Shown: positions 1 to 12,700 of the stretch, one piece after another
Numbering within the stretch: position 1 is the first letter of the stretch
How the letters are laid out: every line of letters starts with the position of its first letter
The notes under the pieces: model-generated
Database searches by the model: none
Told to the model about the DNA's origin: nothing
What the model saw: only the letters and a program-made list of their open reading frames with translations
NCBI GenBank assembly: GCA_013416795.1
Contig: RQSC01000062.1
Span: 13,117-74,769 of the forward strand
DNA length: 61,653 nucleotides
Direction of reading: 5' to 3'
DNA from: Prasinococcaceae sp. CCMP 1430
Taxonomy: Eukaryota > Prasinodermophyta > Palmophyllophyceae > Prasinococcales > Prasinococcaceae
Position numbers and translations under genes: made by a program

Positions 1-1152
1 GGCCTGCTGGCGGGCGCGGCGGCGGCGCCGCTGCTGCCCGGGCTGTGGGCGCCGCCCGCGGCGGACGCCCTCATCAGTGGCTATGAGAAGGACTCTGGCG
101 GCTACTCCTACGCCGTGCTCTCCCACGAGACGTGCGTGCTGCGGCGCGCGGCGCGCAAGAGAGGCGCGAGCGAGCGAACGCGAGCGCCTCGCCGATCAGC
201 GCGAGCGCCTCGCCGATCGGCGCGCGCGACCGACCGACCGATCCGCGCGAGCCGCTGCGCACGCCGATGGCACCCCCATCTGTGGTGTGACTGCTGACAC
301 CGCGCTCCGCGGGGCCGCGCGCGGGCGCAGGCCGAAGTTCGCTGATTGGAAGGCCTTCTTCGACGACGCTTGGGGCGAGCAGGGCCCCCCTGACTGGGGC
401 GTGGTGCGCACGATTGTGTGCAAGGGCAAGGGCGTCGAGACCGACGGCGACAAGGTCGGAGTGATCATCGTCTTTCCGGAGGATAACCTCAAGCTCGTGA
501 CGCCTTTCTACGACCAGGACAAGAACCCCCTTTGGGCCGAGGGCCGCGAGGTGCGCTTGCAGCGCCACGCGGCGTGCTGTGCGCCGCGGCCCCGCCCTGG
601 CTCGCCCACACACGCTACGCAGAGCGCGCGTGCGCGCACTCCAGCACCAATTCACCCCCTCCTCGCGCATTGATTTCATCTGCTGACGCTCACGCCTCGA
701 TCGCGTCTCGGAAGGCGGGCTGGCTTACTGGCACTTTCACGCAGACGTACGCGACGCCAAAGATCTGGCGCGGTTTCCCTGGCGACACGGGGCCCCCGTC
801 TCTGGAGGGCAAGGCCATCGCGAGCTTCCAGGCTGGGGTGACCATCCCCTTCGACGCCTGGCTGCCTGACTTCACCTCGGCTGATTCGGACAAGTTTCAC
901 GCGCGCATGGGTGTGATCGGCTCGGAGGCGGGTCTTTCGCTCCCGGGCAGTGACAACGGCGAGGGCGCAATCGACGTCGCGCACTGGTTCTCCACGTACC
1001 CCCAGGCGGCTCGCATGTGCAAGATGTTCAACGAGCACACCGGCAAGTTCGCCTTCTTCGACTCGCCCGACGCCCCTTTCAAGGAGCCCATCGTCGGCAC
1101 GCCCTTCACCATCGTCTCCGACAAGATCGACATGTCGGCCCTGAGCGCGTAA
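1..1152 (+). CDS. Probable thylakoid-lumen protein, unknown family (5' partial, three exons)
   Basis: The gene runs off the left edge. I place exons at 1-131, 331-550 and 715-1152. Donors are GTGCGTGCTG at 132 and GTGCGCTTGC at 551; acceptors end at 330 and 714. Phases 2 and 0 match across both junctions, giving an open product of about 262 aa before the stop at 1150-1152. The first residues form an Ala/Leu-rich segment followed by PPAADALISG, like the hydrophobic core and AxA cleavage site of a thylakoid transfer peptide, so the mature chain probably starts near ALISGYEKD. The mature part is acidic and globular, rich in Trp, Phe and Asp, without membrane segments. It has two Cys near the middle and C-terminal third. 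I do not recognise the family. It could be a PSII-assembly or other lumen protein, but that is inference from the leader only. Confidence 0.6.
181..222 (+). repeat. 21-bp tandem duplication inside intron 1
   Basis: Two adjacent 21-nt units, 181-201 and 202-222, differ at a single base (CAGCG versus CGGCG at the end). They lie within the first intron of the left-edge gene and are followed by short CGAC repeats. A simple local duplication is the likely cause. Confidence 0.8.
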
Positions 1153-1904
1153 CTCCAATCCGCCGCTGCAGCCGTCGCGCCCCGCTTCGCACGGGGGCGC
1201 AGACGCAGAACACGCACGTCCCCCCTCGCGGCGCCAGCTACAGTACTGTTTCGCGCCCGACCGCACTTTAACTCTCGCCTTCGTACCATCATGATACTGC
1301 ACATGGGCGGCGGCGGCGCCACGGGCACTACTCGCACCCCCGTCATGAATGTCAACGGCATCAAGCGAATTTCAAAAAAATGACGCCAGCAACGATCGCA
1401 TCACATCACATCTCATCTCAATCTGCTGCGTGCAGGTTTTTTTTTGTCCCTGTTTCTTTGAGGGGTGCTGTTTGCGGTTTGGGGCGCGCGCGCCGCCGCG
1501 CGCGCGACGGGTGGCGGCCGCCACACCGCACGGACGGCGGAGCGCCGGCGGCGATCGCGAGCGCGAGCGCGAGCGGGATTTGCGGGGCCGGCTTGGAGTT
1601 TCGAGCGGGGCGCGGGCTGTTCGCGGCGGCGGCCCGTGCGCCAACACCCCGGCAGCTCGGGGGGAAGGGGGGGTGAGGAGCTCGAGGCGGGACGGGGCGG
1701 GGTAGGCGAGACATCAGCAGGGCATCAGGCTGTGTGCCCGACCCGGCGCACCTCGCTCGGGCTCGACGGGGCTCTCATTTCCAGCTCATTTTCGTGTCTT
1801 GCAAGCGCGTGGCGGTGCCCGGTGGTTGGCGCGTCTTGGTCGTGCGGACGTCGGGCAACAGCGGCAACGCGGCGCGCCGATAGCAGGCACCGCACGCCGG
1901 CGCG
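1153..1904. other. Intergenic region, no supported gene
   Basis: This 752-bp stretch holds the 3' flank of the left-edge gene and the promoter of the gene at 1905. It contains a T-rich run near 1438-1446, an A-rich run near 1373-1380 and GCGAGC-type simple repeats near 1555-1575. Open frames on both strands are Arg/Ala-rich composition artefacts. I see no conserved domain and no RNA gene. Confidence 0.5.
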
Positions 1905-3492
1905 ATGAGCGGCCCATCGCTGAAGCAAGCCTTCTCGCACTCGATATTCGGCTCCATGGCCGAATCTTGGGGAGGCGGCAAGGGCGACGGCGTCGCGCCG
2001 CGCACCGCGGTGAGCAAGAAGGCCCACGCCAACGGGGGAGGCGGTGGCGGCGGGGCGACCGGCGCCTCCGGGAAGCGCACCAAGAGGAGCGTCCGGCGCC
2101 AGCGCCAGCGGCCTTTGGCGGACGCAGCCGCACGAGCGATGCGCGTGCGGGGCGTGGAGATGATCGGCGACGTCGCGACGGGGGCTGTCATCACGACCGT
2201 CGATGCCGACTTCGGGACGCTGATGAATGGCTACGTCGCGTACGATTCTGGCTACCACGTGCTCAATGCGCTCACCGCGGCGCTCTCGAACGACAAAGTG
2301 CACGCCCCACTGGCGCGCGTGTCCACGGCCGTTTTCGACGTGGGGCTTGCCACAAACACCGCGTGGCCGCTCAGCGGTACCCTCAACTACTCGACAGCCG
2401 AGCGAACCTTCGACGCGTCGCTGTGTGCGTCGCTTCTCGGGGCGACGCTCCGAGCGGCGCGCGCAACTCCGGGTAGGGGCAGCCTTAAGCTGCACGTTCC
2501 ACTGGCCGGAGCAAAGGAGGACAAGGGCGGGGGGAAGAAGAAGGAGACGGGCAACTCGAGGCTTGCCGGCGTGCTCTCCAATGGCAGCAACAAGAAGAGC
2601 TACCCAGCGAGCCTCAGCGCGACGATCGATGGAGCCGGTGACGCCACGCTGCGGCTGACACCGCCGCGCCTGTTGGGTGGCAGGCTGTCCTTCGGTGCCG
2701 AGGCTGACGGCGCGCGTGCGGCCTCGGGGCATGCGCACGCGACGACGAGGGCGGTGCGCTGGGCAGCTGGGTGCGTCCGGCGCCTGGGCTGCGCGCCTGT
2801 GCGCGAATCTGCATTTGGCCACGCGCAGCTCTGCCTCAACCGGTCGCACGCTCAAGCGCCGTCCATCTGACCGCTGCTTGCGTTGCCCCCGTTCACTGCC
2901 CCTTTGCTGTTCCATCCACTGCGCAAACCTCGAACCACGACACAGAATCAAGCAACGCTGGTATCCCTTTGGCTCACGCCAGGCCGTTCGGCTCGCGATG
3001 TCTGCAACGGCGGACGACGATTTCTTACCGGTCGGAACGCTCGAGCTGTCGTCGCGGATACTGCCACGCAACATCGCCAAATGGTCTGTCTCCATCACGC
3101 CCGGTGCGCGTGCGCGGCACTCGCTGCGGTTTAGGATGCCGCGCCCTCGAGGGGCGCGCGCGCGCGCCGAGGCAACCATCGCACGCGGCGCAATCGCACT
3201 GGACCTGGGGCGTGCGGACAGAACGAAGGTGCGAGTACCATCTGGCCAGGCGGTGGCGCCTGCTTGTGTCTGACAAAGGTTGACTCGTACGCAGGGCCGC
3301 GGTGTGCTGACATCGCGCGGGCAAATGCATCTGCATGCCGTCGCTCACTGTTTGCGCCCAAAGGGCGCCAACGACGCCGGCGGTGGCGGCTGGGAGGCGA
3401 TCGCGACAGTACCTCTGCCGGGGCGCTTCCGTGCTGCCGGGGATGATCAGCGTGCGAGTGCCGCCATCACGCGCAGGTGGAAGTTTAACTGA
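1905..3492 (+). CDS. Orphan protein, possibly beta-barrel (three exons)
   Basis: The start ATG is at 1905. I infer exons 1905-2753, 2983-3228 and 3295-3492. Donors are GTGCGCTGGG and GTGCGAGTAC; acceptors end GCCAG and GCAG. Both introns are phase 0, and the product is about 430 aa. The N-terminal 85 residues are basic and low-complexity with a Gly run. The rest alternates short polar/non-polar stretches typical of beta strands, with loops rich in Gly, Lys and Asn, and ends in strand-like ASAAITRRWKFN. No alpha-helical membrane segment is visible. This would fit an organellar outer-membrane beta-barrel or another beta-rich protein, but I do not recognise a family. The splice model is inferred from frame and phase only; the first donor is the least certain boundary. 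The gene is convergent with the VPS13-like gene, whose stop lies 218 bp away. Confidence 0.5.
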
Positions 3493-3709
3493 GGATAGAA
3501 AGCAGCGCTGCAATGAGCCGCTATACTACGAGGCAAACTCAAGGACGACACGCGTTTGGCGGATGTCGGTTAGAGGGGGGGTGGACGGGGCAGGGGGCGC
3601 AAACAAATGCGAGCCGCGCGCCATGGTCTGAGAGCTGATAGCATAGCGTAGTTCCATCTATCTTTTTCGTTCAGCTCGCGCGTCGCGCATTTCACCGCGC
3701 GGCAGCCCT

Positions 3710-6700
3710 CTACTCGAGCGCGGCTTGCGTGGCAGCACTCGTCGTGGTCGGCGAGTTGCGTGCGCGGCGAACACCGGAGAATGTTGCCTGGGACGTCGAG
3801 CCTGCCGCCGCCGCCGCCGCCGCCGCCGCACCCTCCAGCGCGTGCCGCAGCATCCTAACAAGCCTATCTCTCGTGTCCGTCGAAATGCAGTAGACCCTCT
3901 TGCGCCATCGCGACACCGAGTTGATCCTGTTTGCCACACCCACGGCCCATCGGCGCAGCTCCGACTGCGCGTGGTCGGCGTCGCCGTATTTGTTGACCTC
4001 CTTGCTGGCCGCGAGGTGGGGGCTGTACACGATGACTGCCTCCTCGAAATCTGGCTTCACCTCGACCACGTTGGCCAGTTGGACCGTCCACACGACGGTT
4101 CCACGCTCCGAGTTCACGAGCATGGCACGCGACTGTGTGATGACCACGACCATGGGTGCCGCAACCAACACCCACTCGACGACCGGGTCGTCTCTGTAGC
4201 GCCCGTTCTTGGCGCCGAATATTATGCTCCTCACAGCGAAGTCGGTGCGGTGGTGCTCGCGCCTCCGAGTGCTTTCGCCCACGCGAGGTTCGCGGACGCG
4301 CGCCGTGATGACGCGGCGCTCGTCTGTGGCGCGCGCAGCACCGCCGAACGACTTGGAGACGAAGGTGAAGAAGCCGCTCACCGGACGCGCGATGGCACCC
4401 ACCGCGCCGGTCGCGACGCCGCCCACAAAACCCGTCACGCCGCCCTGCCCAGCACCCGCGATGGGATCGATGACGAGCCCGCCTAGGCCCTCAGCCACAC
4501 CCGTGTAGAGATCTCCCGCGCCCTCTGCCACTGCGCCGCCCATGAAGCCGAATGTTCCCCTGACGCCTACCACCCGCCCGCGTGCGTTGAGGATGCTGCG
4601 CGCAGTGGCACGACGGCGCTGCGCGCTCGCAGATTTGGCGAGACCGCCTGAGCCGCCTGCCACTCCGCCCGGTGCGGCGATTCGGCCTACATTGGAGCCC
4701 AACGAACCCGTCACGGCGGATACGGTCGTGCTGATGGCGTAGAGCGTGTTGACCACCAGCCGCTTGCCCCCCTTTGCCACGCTGATCCCAAAGTCCTCTG
4801 CGTTGGGGTTGTACACCAGCCCGGCCACGGGGTCGTAGAACAGCGAGGCGAAGCCTGTGCCCATCGAGCTCAGGAGCTGCGTGGGCTGTCCCAGGAACTC
4901 GGCGCTGCCCAGAATCTTGTAAATCTCTTGGAGCGCCTTGGCGCGATAGTGGAGCGCGAGGCGCAGCAAGAGCTCGCCGCGCGAAATGAAGACGTGCTCG
5001 AACACTTTGCTTTCGAGGAACATCGGGGCCGACTTGATCGTCACCACAGGCAGCCCGCTGCTCACCGAGAAGCGGTCGCGCCGCGTCGCGAGTTCTGCGG
5101 GCGAGGCGGGCGACGCCACCACGGACACATTCAGGCGCACTGGATGGAGGTGCAGCAGATCGAAGTAGAGCTTGTACGAGTATACGGTCGGGTTTGCCGC
5201 ACTCGCGCGGATGACGGGCGTGTCGACCATGCGCATGGCATCGTGCGGGTCGTCCGAATCCATCACGGCGGCGAGCAGCAGCGCGGTCAGCAGCTGGTTG
5301 CGCGGCAGCTTGCGCACGAATCCGACGAAGCGATCCAAAAAGTCTTCCTCGACAGTGATGTCGAGCTCCTGCATAAGGATCGAGAAGTACGCGAAGTGCC
5401 TCACGCCCGGCATCTGCTTTTGCACGCTCCCGCTGATCTCCAATACAGGGCGCGGCGGCTCGCGCGGCGTCTGAGTGACCATCACAGGCAAGTTTGCCGT
5501 TCGCAACTGGTTGTCTATCTGCAGGTCTTCGACAACCACGTTCACCTGTTCCTCTGTTGCATGGCGCTTCCACTCGCACGTGATGTGTCCCAGGTACAAA
5601 TGCACCAGATCCTCAGACTCGGCATCCGCGCCTGAGGGTGCGCCGCGCCTGCCGAAGCTGCCCGCGACGCTGCTGTGTGGGTCGAGCACGCTGACACCGA
5701 TGCCGCGCAGGCTGATCGCTGTATAGTCGCGTACGTTTTCGGCGGCGTGCGCGAGGTCATGGAGGCTAGGCTGCCCCGTCGTGACGAGCTGGATGCGGAG
5801 GCGCACCTCAGGGTGCCCAGAGCTTGCGATGCGCGAAGCTGATATGTTGTGGCCAAACTCCGTTTCCGCGTCGCCGACGGCCTCGGACCCGGGCGGCATC
5901 AAGCGCAGCCACATGAAGTGCGCGCGGCCCTGCTCGAGTCTGTGCAGGTGTACCGACGCCTTGCCGAGCAGCTCGCCGCGTAAGACGCGCTTTTTGTTGA
6001 ACACGCGCACGCTGATGTGCGACGTGACAGGGACGCTGTCGAACTCAAACGTCTCGTTCCATGCCGGCGTGAAGCTTGACGCGCGGACGGACGTCTTGCC
6101 GCGCGCGCCAGTAGCCTTGACGCGCAGGCGCACAAACGCATTGCAGCTCGATCGTCGCACGCGCATGTCGTTTCCGGCTGAGGCGTCGCGCTGCAGCGCC
6201 GCATGGAGATTTCGCGCTTCAATGACACGCACCACCACGCGGCGGATAACTTCGCTCGCCGCGCGGCCCTTGTCGGTTTGCTCCTTGTACTGGCCGCGGA
6301 GGGCGACCGCCATCCCATCACGTCCCGCCCTGAGCGCGCTCGCTGCCAGCTGACGCGCATCGCGGGTGAGCTTTCGCGCCGCCTCCGCATCCGCATCCGC
6401 CCTGGCGGCAGCGTCGGTGCGCTGCTGAGCGCGCACAGCTTCGCCTCGCTCGGCGGCGCTATGGGCACCGCCGATAGCCGCGGCGTGCTCAAGAATTGCT
6501 AGGAGTTGGTTCTTCACCGCCAGCTCCTGCTCGCGTGCGCGCAGCTCGAGGCCCACCGAGTCGATCGGAGACACGTTCCAGCACACGGCAAGCTCTAGCT
6601 CACCCGAGACGTGGTCATTTTGGCCCCGCCGACCAAGAGCCAGCCACTTCGACGGCGTCGCTAAGATCGCACCGCTGGGGTCGTAGAGCTCGGCCATTCC

Positions 6701-9700
6701 CGCGCTGGCCCGCGAAGTGCTCAGTAGCCTCAGCGTGTACACGGCGCCGTCGTCGACCGGTGGCGGCACGCCCTCGAGGTTGACATAAACCTCCCCAAGG
6801 AACAGGTCCTCGCCGAACTCCCTCCCGTGCCAGACTTGCGCCTTGAGCACTGAGCGGCTCGATACGCCGCTGAACTGCAGCACCTCGTCCCACCGTGGCG
6901 CGCTGGTACCGCGCAATTTGCGCGTGTGCGCGGTCGCAGCCTCGACCTCAACGGCAACGTAGGGATTGAGCTTGTCAGGCGGCGGCGGCCTCCGCAGGCC
7001 TTGCCCTCCGGCTGCGAAGAGCTCTACGCCGAGGCCGCGGGCACTGCAGACGCGCACGTGCAGCTCGCCACCCAGGTGCTGGGCCGCCGCATGTCTGTAG
7101 GTCCCATCGTGAGGCTCGTCGGCTGTTGCAGGCTCTGCGTCAAGCACATCGACGGGATCGTCGACCGCTGCGAAGCCGGAGGCGCGCGTCCGCGCTACCT
7201 CGCTGGCAGATCCCGTCACGCCGCTGTTCTTGGCCGCCGCGGCCTCCCTATCAGTCTCTTCTGCAATATCTCCCAGGCTTGTCGCGCCGTCGGAGCTGAA
7301 GGAGGTGATGCCAGATGCTACGCCCCCGAGGGTCGACAGCACACCTTGCATGCGCCTGGCGTTCGGCACGGCGCTACTCGCACCCGGGGCCGCCATTGCC
7401 CGCGGGCTTGCGGGGTGGGTCGCGGAGCTGCCCTTCCTGACGAGCCCGCCGCGGCTTGAAGGCGCCCTCGACGAGAGCATGCGCGAGCTCCTCGACGACT
7501 GCAGGCGCCGCAACATAGACGACGCGCTTCTCATCATGGCAGCCTCCTGCCTGTTCGACGGCGCGAGGGAGTTAGCGAGCGCCTCCCATTTGCGAGGGGA
7601 CATTATCTCCTCTTCTGATGGAACGGCATCAGTCGGCTGTTGCTGGACGTGGTCAGGCACGCGTACGAGCTCAGACGTCACTCTCGAGAGTGAGCGCTTC
7701 CTACTCAGGGTTGCCGAGGGAGCGCGATCGAGCGCCGGCGAGCCATCTGGGGTAGGTGGTGACTGGCCCTGGGCACCTGCATGATGGTCGCCGCCGCTGG
7801 CAGCGCTTTCGCGCTTGGCAGATGTGCCGGCGGGCCCTACATCCGTCGTTGAACCTGCCGACGCCACGGAGGCCTTTTGTTGAACCGCGGCCATCAGTAG
7901 AGCGAGCTGTTCGTCCGTCTGGCGCAGCTGACCGGTGACCGCATTCAGGCGGTCCTTGAGCATCGCTACTTCCTCATCACGAAACTTGTTGTCTTCGACC
8001 GGGACCTCAGAGATGATGAGCTCACGTGTTGGCCCATTCGCGACGACGCGAATAAAGACAGTGCGTTCCCTGCGGGTGTTCTGCTTGTGGGCGAAGACGG
8101 TGGCCGCGGCATCCGCGGCTCTGGCAGCCCCACCTGCTACAAGTCCTGCCGCGGTGTGCCATAGGTCCTGAGCGGCCTTGGAGCGCGCGCGTGCCAGGGC
8201 AGCGGTGGTGTGCTGCTGAGCAGAGCCCAATGGGCGCGACATCTTGCCCGTGTTGTCGTCGAGGCTCATCGAGCGGCGATGCTTGGAAGGCAGACGCCTC
8301 GCAGCGTCGCCATGACCACGCGTATCCGGGACCGAGTGGGGCAGCGATGCAGCGCGGCCCGCACCACCGCTCCCGCCGCCGCTGCTTCCGGCCCCGCCAC
8401 TGCTCTGGCTACCTTCCTCGCTCACACCAGCGTTCGGATCGCTTGCCTCGCTGCCGGTCTCACTACTTTCATCGTCGGTCGCCTTCTCCTTGCCCTTCCA
8501 ATTACTACGGCGTCTTCCGAAGGAGCTCGCGCGCCTGCTTGTCTGGCGAGATGCCCATCGGCGCGACTGCCCGGGCGTATCGCCGGCGTCGTTTTGGTCG
8601 ACTCCCGCTCGCAGGATGAGCATGTTGTGCGACTGGGGCGAGATGTCGTCGATGTCCAGGTCTTTGGTAACTAGTGTGTGCGTCGCGCTGCCACCAGTCG
8701 AGCTCAGCCTGCTCGCGCTCGTAGTTCCGGTTGCCTGGCGCCTCGGCGCGCCGGGGGCGGGTTGCGACCACGCATTCGTGAGCTGCAGTGTGAGTACGTG
8801 CGGCCGCAGTGGCATGTCCCAGCTGAAGGGCTCCTTTGAGAGCGGCCGCGCGCATGACCAGCCATACTGCGACTCGGTGTTCTTCTGACAGAAATAGGCG
8901 CACGCGAATCTCGTCTCGTTGGAGATGGCATACGGCGCCGGGCCAGCATTTGGCGGACCGAAGACGACGACGAGGCTCGAGCCCTCGGGCTTGACGTAGA
9001 CCGGCAGAAGCATGCGCTCGCCCGTATCGGTCCGCCTGAGCCGGAGCGAGAACTCGCCAACCTCATCAACGCGGAATGGCGAACTCCACTCACACGGCGA
9101 TCGCGTCACTTTGGCCCACATTCGCGCATTCCTCGCGCGCCGAGTCGAGGATCCCCAGCTGGGCCCAGCTTCATCGCCCGCGCCGTCCAGATCATCGTCG
9201 TCTTCCACCACCCAACTGACGCTGGAGCTGAGCGCCTCGCCGCTACCGCCGGGCGAACCCGGCCCCGTTCGACCTGGCGTGGCCGGGGAAGAGTGACGTG
9301 CGCGAGGTGGGGTCTCCGTGTCTCCTTCTTCCGGCATTGCTCGCACCGTCATCTCGAGCGAGCGGCGCTGTGGATCAGCCTCAGGCCAACCACCGGTGGC
9401 CGAATCCACACGCGCAGTGGGCTGCCAGTGGAATTGGGTCACGGTGTCCGGATCCAGGACGTGGAGGCTCGACAGGCCTTCCGTGTTGCGCATGAAGACG
9501 CGCGCGCGCCCATCCTGCTGCATCACTGCGCGCGCCCTGGAGCCCGTCCGCTGGATGCTCGTCTCCTCGAACGCAGCACGCTCGGCCTCAACGGACTCGG
9601 CAGTGACGTCCACATAACCCATCTGCCCGAACGCGAGCCTCATTTCCGACCGATTGGACACGATGATATAGGGCGACAACAGAATGATGCGGCTGTCTGG

Positions 9701-12700
9701 GTGATCTTCGGACGCAAGATGGATACTGACGGCGATCTCATGGACCCTCCACACCTCCGACATCGTACTCGTCACGCCAACATGGCCCAGGCACTGCCTG
9801 CGCAGACCCGCTGCCCTGACGGTGTTGCTGCTCGACAGGTATTCGCCCTCCGCCGTGCGGCGCCTCCTGTACACAAGCCTGACGACACCCCCCGTGCCAA
9901 CTGCGATACAGACGCACACGCGCGGCCAATAAAGAAGTAGTCAGCGCGGGCCGCGTAGCGTTAGCATGCGCCGCGCGCAGCGCCGGTCCTCCCCAGTCTT
10001 CTAAAAAAGGGAGGTCAGGCGTATAGACACACCTTTGTCCACGTCAATCTTGCTGGACCAGTCGGACCCTTTCGAGCACAGCCGCACCTGACCGCGCGAA
10101 GCCCAGAAGAGCGCGGGCCCGTCGGGGCCAGGCGACTGGTCTTCCACAGTACTGCGCCGCCGCGCACCAGGATGACTCGCTCCCCTCGCGGTGTCGCGCT
10201 GAACCTCGTCGTGGCCTCGTCGCCGCCCAGAGCCCTTAGACTCCTCGTAGTGCCACCTGTCAGCCCACTGCTGTGCAGTTTGGTTGATAGGCTTCAGCGC
10301 GACTTGCGTTTTGTTCTTGTCGAGAGCGAGCAGGCCTGCGCGGCTGACCGAGAGCTTGCGATGGCGCCCTGCATCTTTGATCTCCAGTGGCAGGCCCGTC
10401 ATATTTAGCACCCAATACGGCGCATACAGCTCGATGTCCCACGTCGCCCCTGGCATGTGTGCGAGTGCACGCGCGCGCGCGTTTGAGGGCGCCCAGATTG
10501 GATGCAAGTGTGAAGGGAATGCGGAACATCGCGCAGCAGCGTAATAATGGCGCATGGCGTCAGCAGAGCAGACTCGGGCGAGCAGCAAACTTTTGGTGAC
10601 AGCAACGCTCGCTAACATGTGTCGTGCCGCAGGGGAATCGCGTGTGGCCTGGTACGCACCAGGGCTGTCGACGGGCATCGGCGAACCGAGGCACCCTGCA
10701 GACGCGGGATCGTGCTCGAGCGGGGAGGGTTGCGCGCCTGCCTGCGCCGTCTCGCCCATGGCACGCCTGTGGACGCGAACAAAAATGTGCAGGCGTCGAT
10801 GCCTGTGCGACCCATCGGTCGACACCAAGGTCACCTTTTGGCCTTTTCCCGCCAGCGCCTCGCGCTCCTCTTTGCTGAGGCCCGTGCCGAGTATTGGGCC
10901 GCGGCAACTGCCAGAGTACATCTTCCCGTCGGCTTCGAGTTGCACCACGATGTCCACAGGCCCGTCCTCGACGTCGAAGTCGTACACTCCATGGCTGTCG
11001 CCAACGTTGACACGGCGGAAGCCGTCCAGGCACGACGCAACACCGGCGAATGAGATTGCACCAGAGCTAGACGCTGTGCCGTAAGGCTCCTCCCCTGTGC
11101 TCAGGTGGGAAGCTCTTGAGATCGGCAGTCGAGAGGAGTTGCCGCTGCCACTTCTCACTGCCGCGGAGCGCCTTGTCTGGCCCAACGCTGCGCTATAGGA
11201 CGTCTGCTGGCTTGACTCATCGCCACTCCGGCTCTGCCTGAGCGCCACGTCAATCGCATACGGCCTCGGCAGCCTGTTACGCACGATCATCGGCGGGGAA
11301 AGCACCAAGGCGTGGCTTACCACAGAACGCGAGCTTCTTGGATCGTCTGCCGGGTCCGACGCAATGGCCGAGTCAGCGCCGCTCACCTGGAGGCAGCACC
11401 TCATCGAGCGTGTCGGGCCGTCGTCGATGGGGCTGCCCAGGCCGTCGTCGGAGCGATCGCTTTGCACCTCAGGATCAAAGGTCACCACGCGCTGCGCAGA
11501 GAGCAGCCCCGCTGTTGTGGTGGTCAGTTCGACGTGATCGGCAGCCCACTGGTATCCTCCAGCCCTGAGCTCGAGCATGCCTCGTCCTGTGAGAAATGTC
11601 ACGGGGATCCACAGAGCACTGCCGTCTGGGCCGAGCTCGAGAGTGCGCTCAACCTCGCCGGTCATCGTAGCGGCCGACGTCGCGTCCCTCAAGCGCAGGT
11701 GCGCCGTGAGCGAGCAGTTTGTGTTGTTGCGCAGCCGCAGTGTCGAGTGCAGCTCGAGGAACTTCGCGCCATCGGGGCGCACGGTGACCTCTGCGACCAG
11801 CGTTGCCTTCAGCGGACGCGGGGAAGTGACGAGCGACTCGCACGAGACCGCCCACGTCTGCGCACCAGCGTGTAGAGGAATTGGTGGGAACGGTCGCCAG
11901 CCGCCGTCGAGCTGAATCATCAGCGTGCCCGTTGCAAAAGGGAGGCTGTGCGCGGCGCCCTGCGCCAGCACGCGCGCCAGCGTCTCCACGCCCGTGCTAC
12001 TCACGGAGCGCCGGCTACTGCGTGCGCCCAACCCTTTCTCGCCGCCGTTTGAGTCCGTTTCCGGATCGGATGCGTACGGGTTGTCGCCGTCCTCTTTCGT
12101 CTCAAGCATCCAGAAATAAAGGTCTGTGCCCGTATGGTTCACAACCACGGGCGGCAGGCTCTCAGCTCGCCCGGGGCTGACCTGCACTGGCACGACGGGA
12201 GTAAACCATGCGGACCTGAAGGTCGGGATAGCTTCGAGTGCCGGGATGTGCTCTGGGGTGACCACTATGTCCGCGCGCTCCGAGGAGCGCAAGGTGCGAG
12301 AGTCGTATCCTCGGCGCGTGTGTAACAGCTCGCAGCGCCACGGCTCGAGCACGGGCTCGAGTGCCTCGCGCGTTGTGTTGAACAATTCGAGCGCAAAGGC
12401 GGCCTTGGACTCCGCATCGGAGGTGGCCATCACGCCTGGTGCGGAGTAGCTCGCGCGCTCGATGGCGAACTCTGACGCCGACACGCGCACGACCGGGCGC
12501 TGCACCTGCCGTCCGTTTTGGCGGCCAAGCAAAATGAGCGGCGGTGACTCGTCAGCGACGCATAGCAAAGCGCCCGCGCGATTGGATTTCACTAACGCTG
12601 CGAGAGGCATCGAATGCCGCGGCTTTGAGAGCGTTGAAGCAGCAACGCTACGCTCAACCGCACCTTGATGAGGTCGTGAACGAGGGTGACATCGACGCTG

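Noticed and set aside
1725-3179. 484-codon minus-strand open frame
   Set aside because: It lies opposite the orphan gene at 1905 and its flanks, has no domain, and the plus-strand splice model uses the same DNA.
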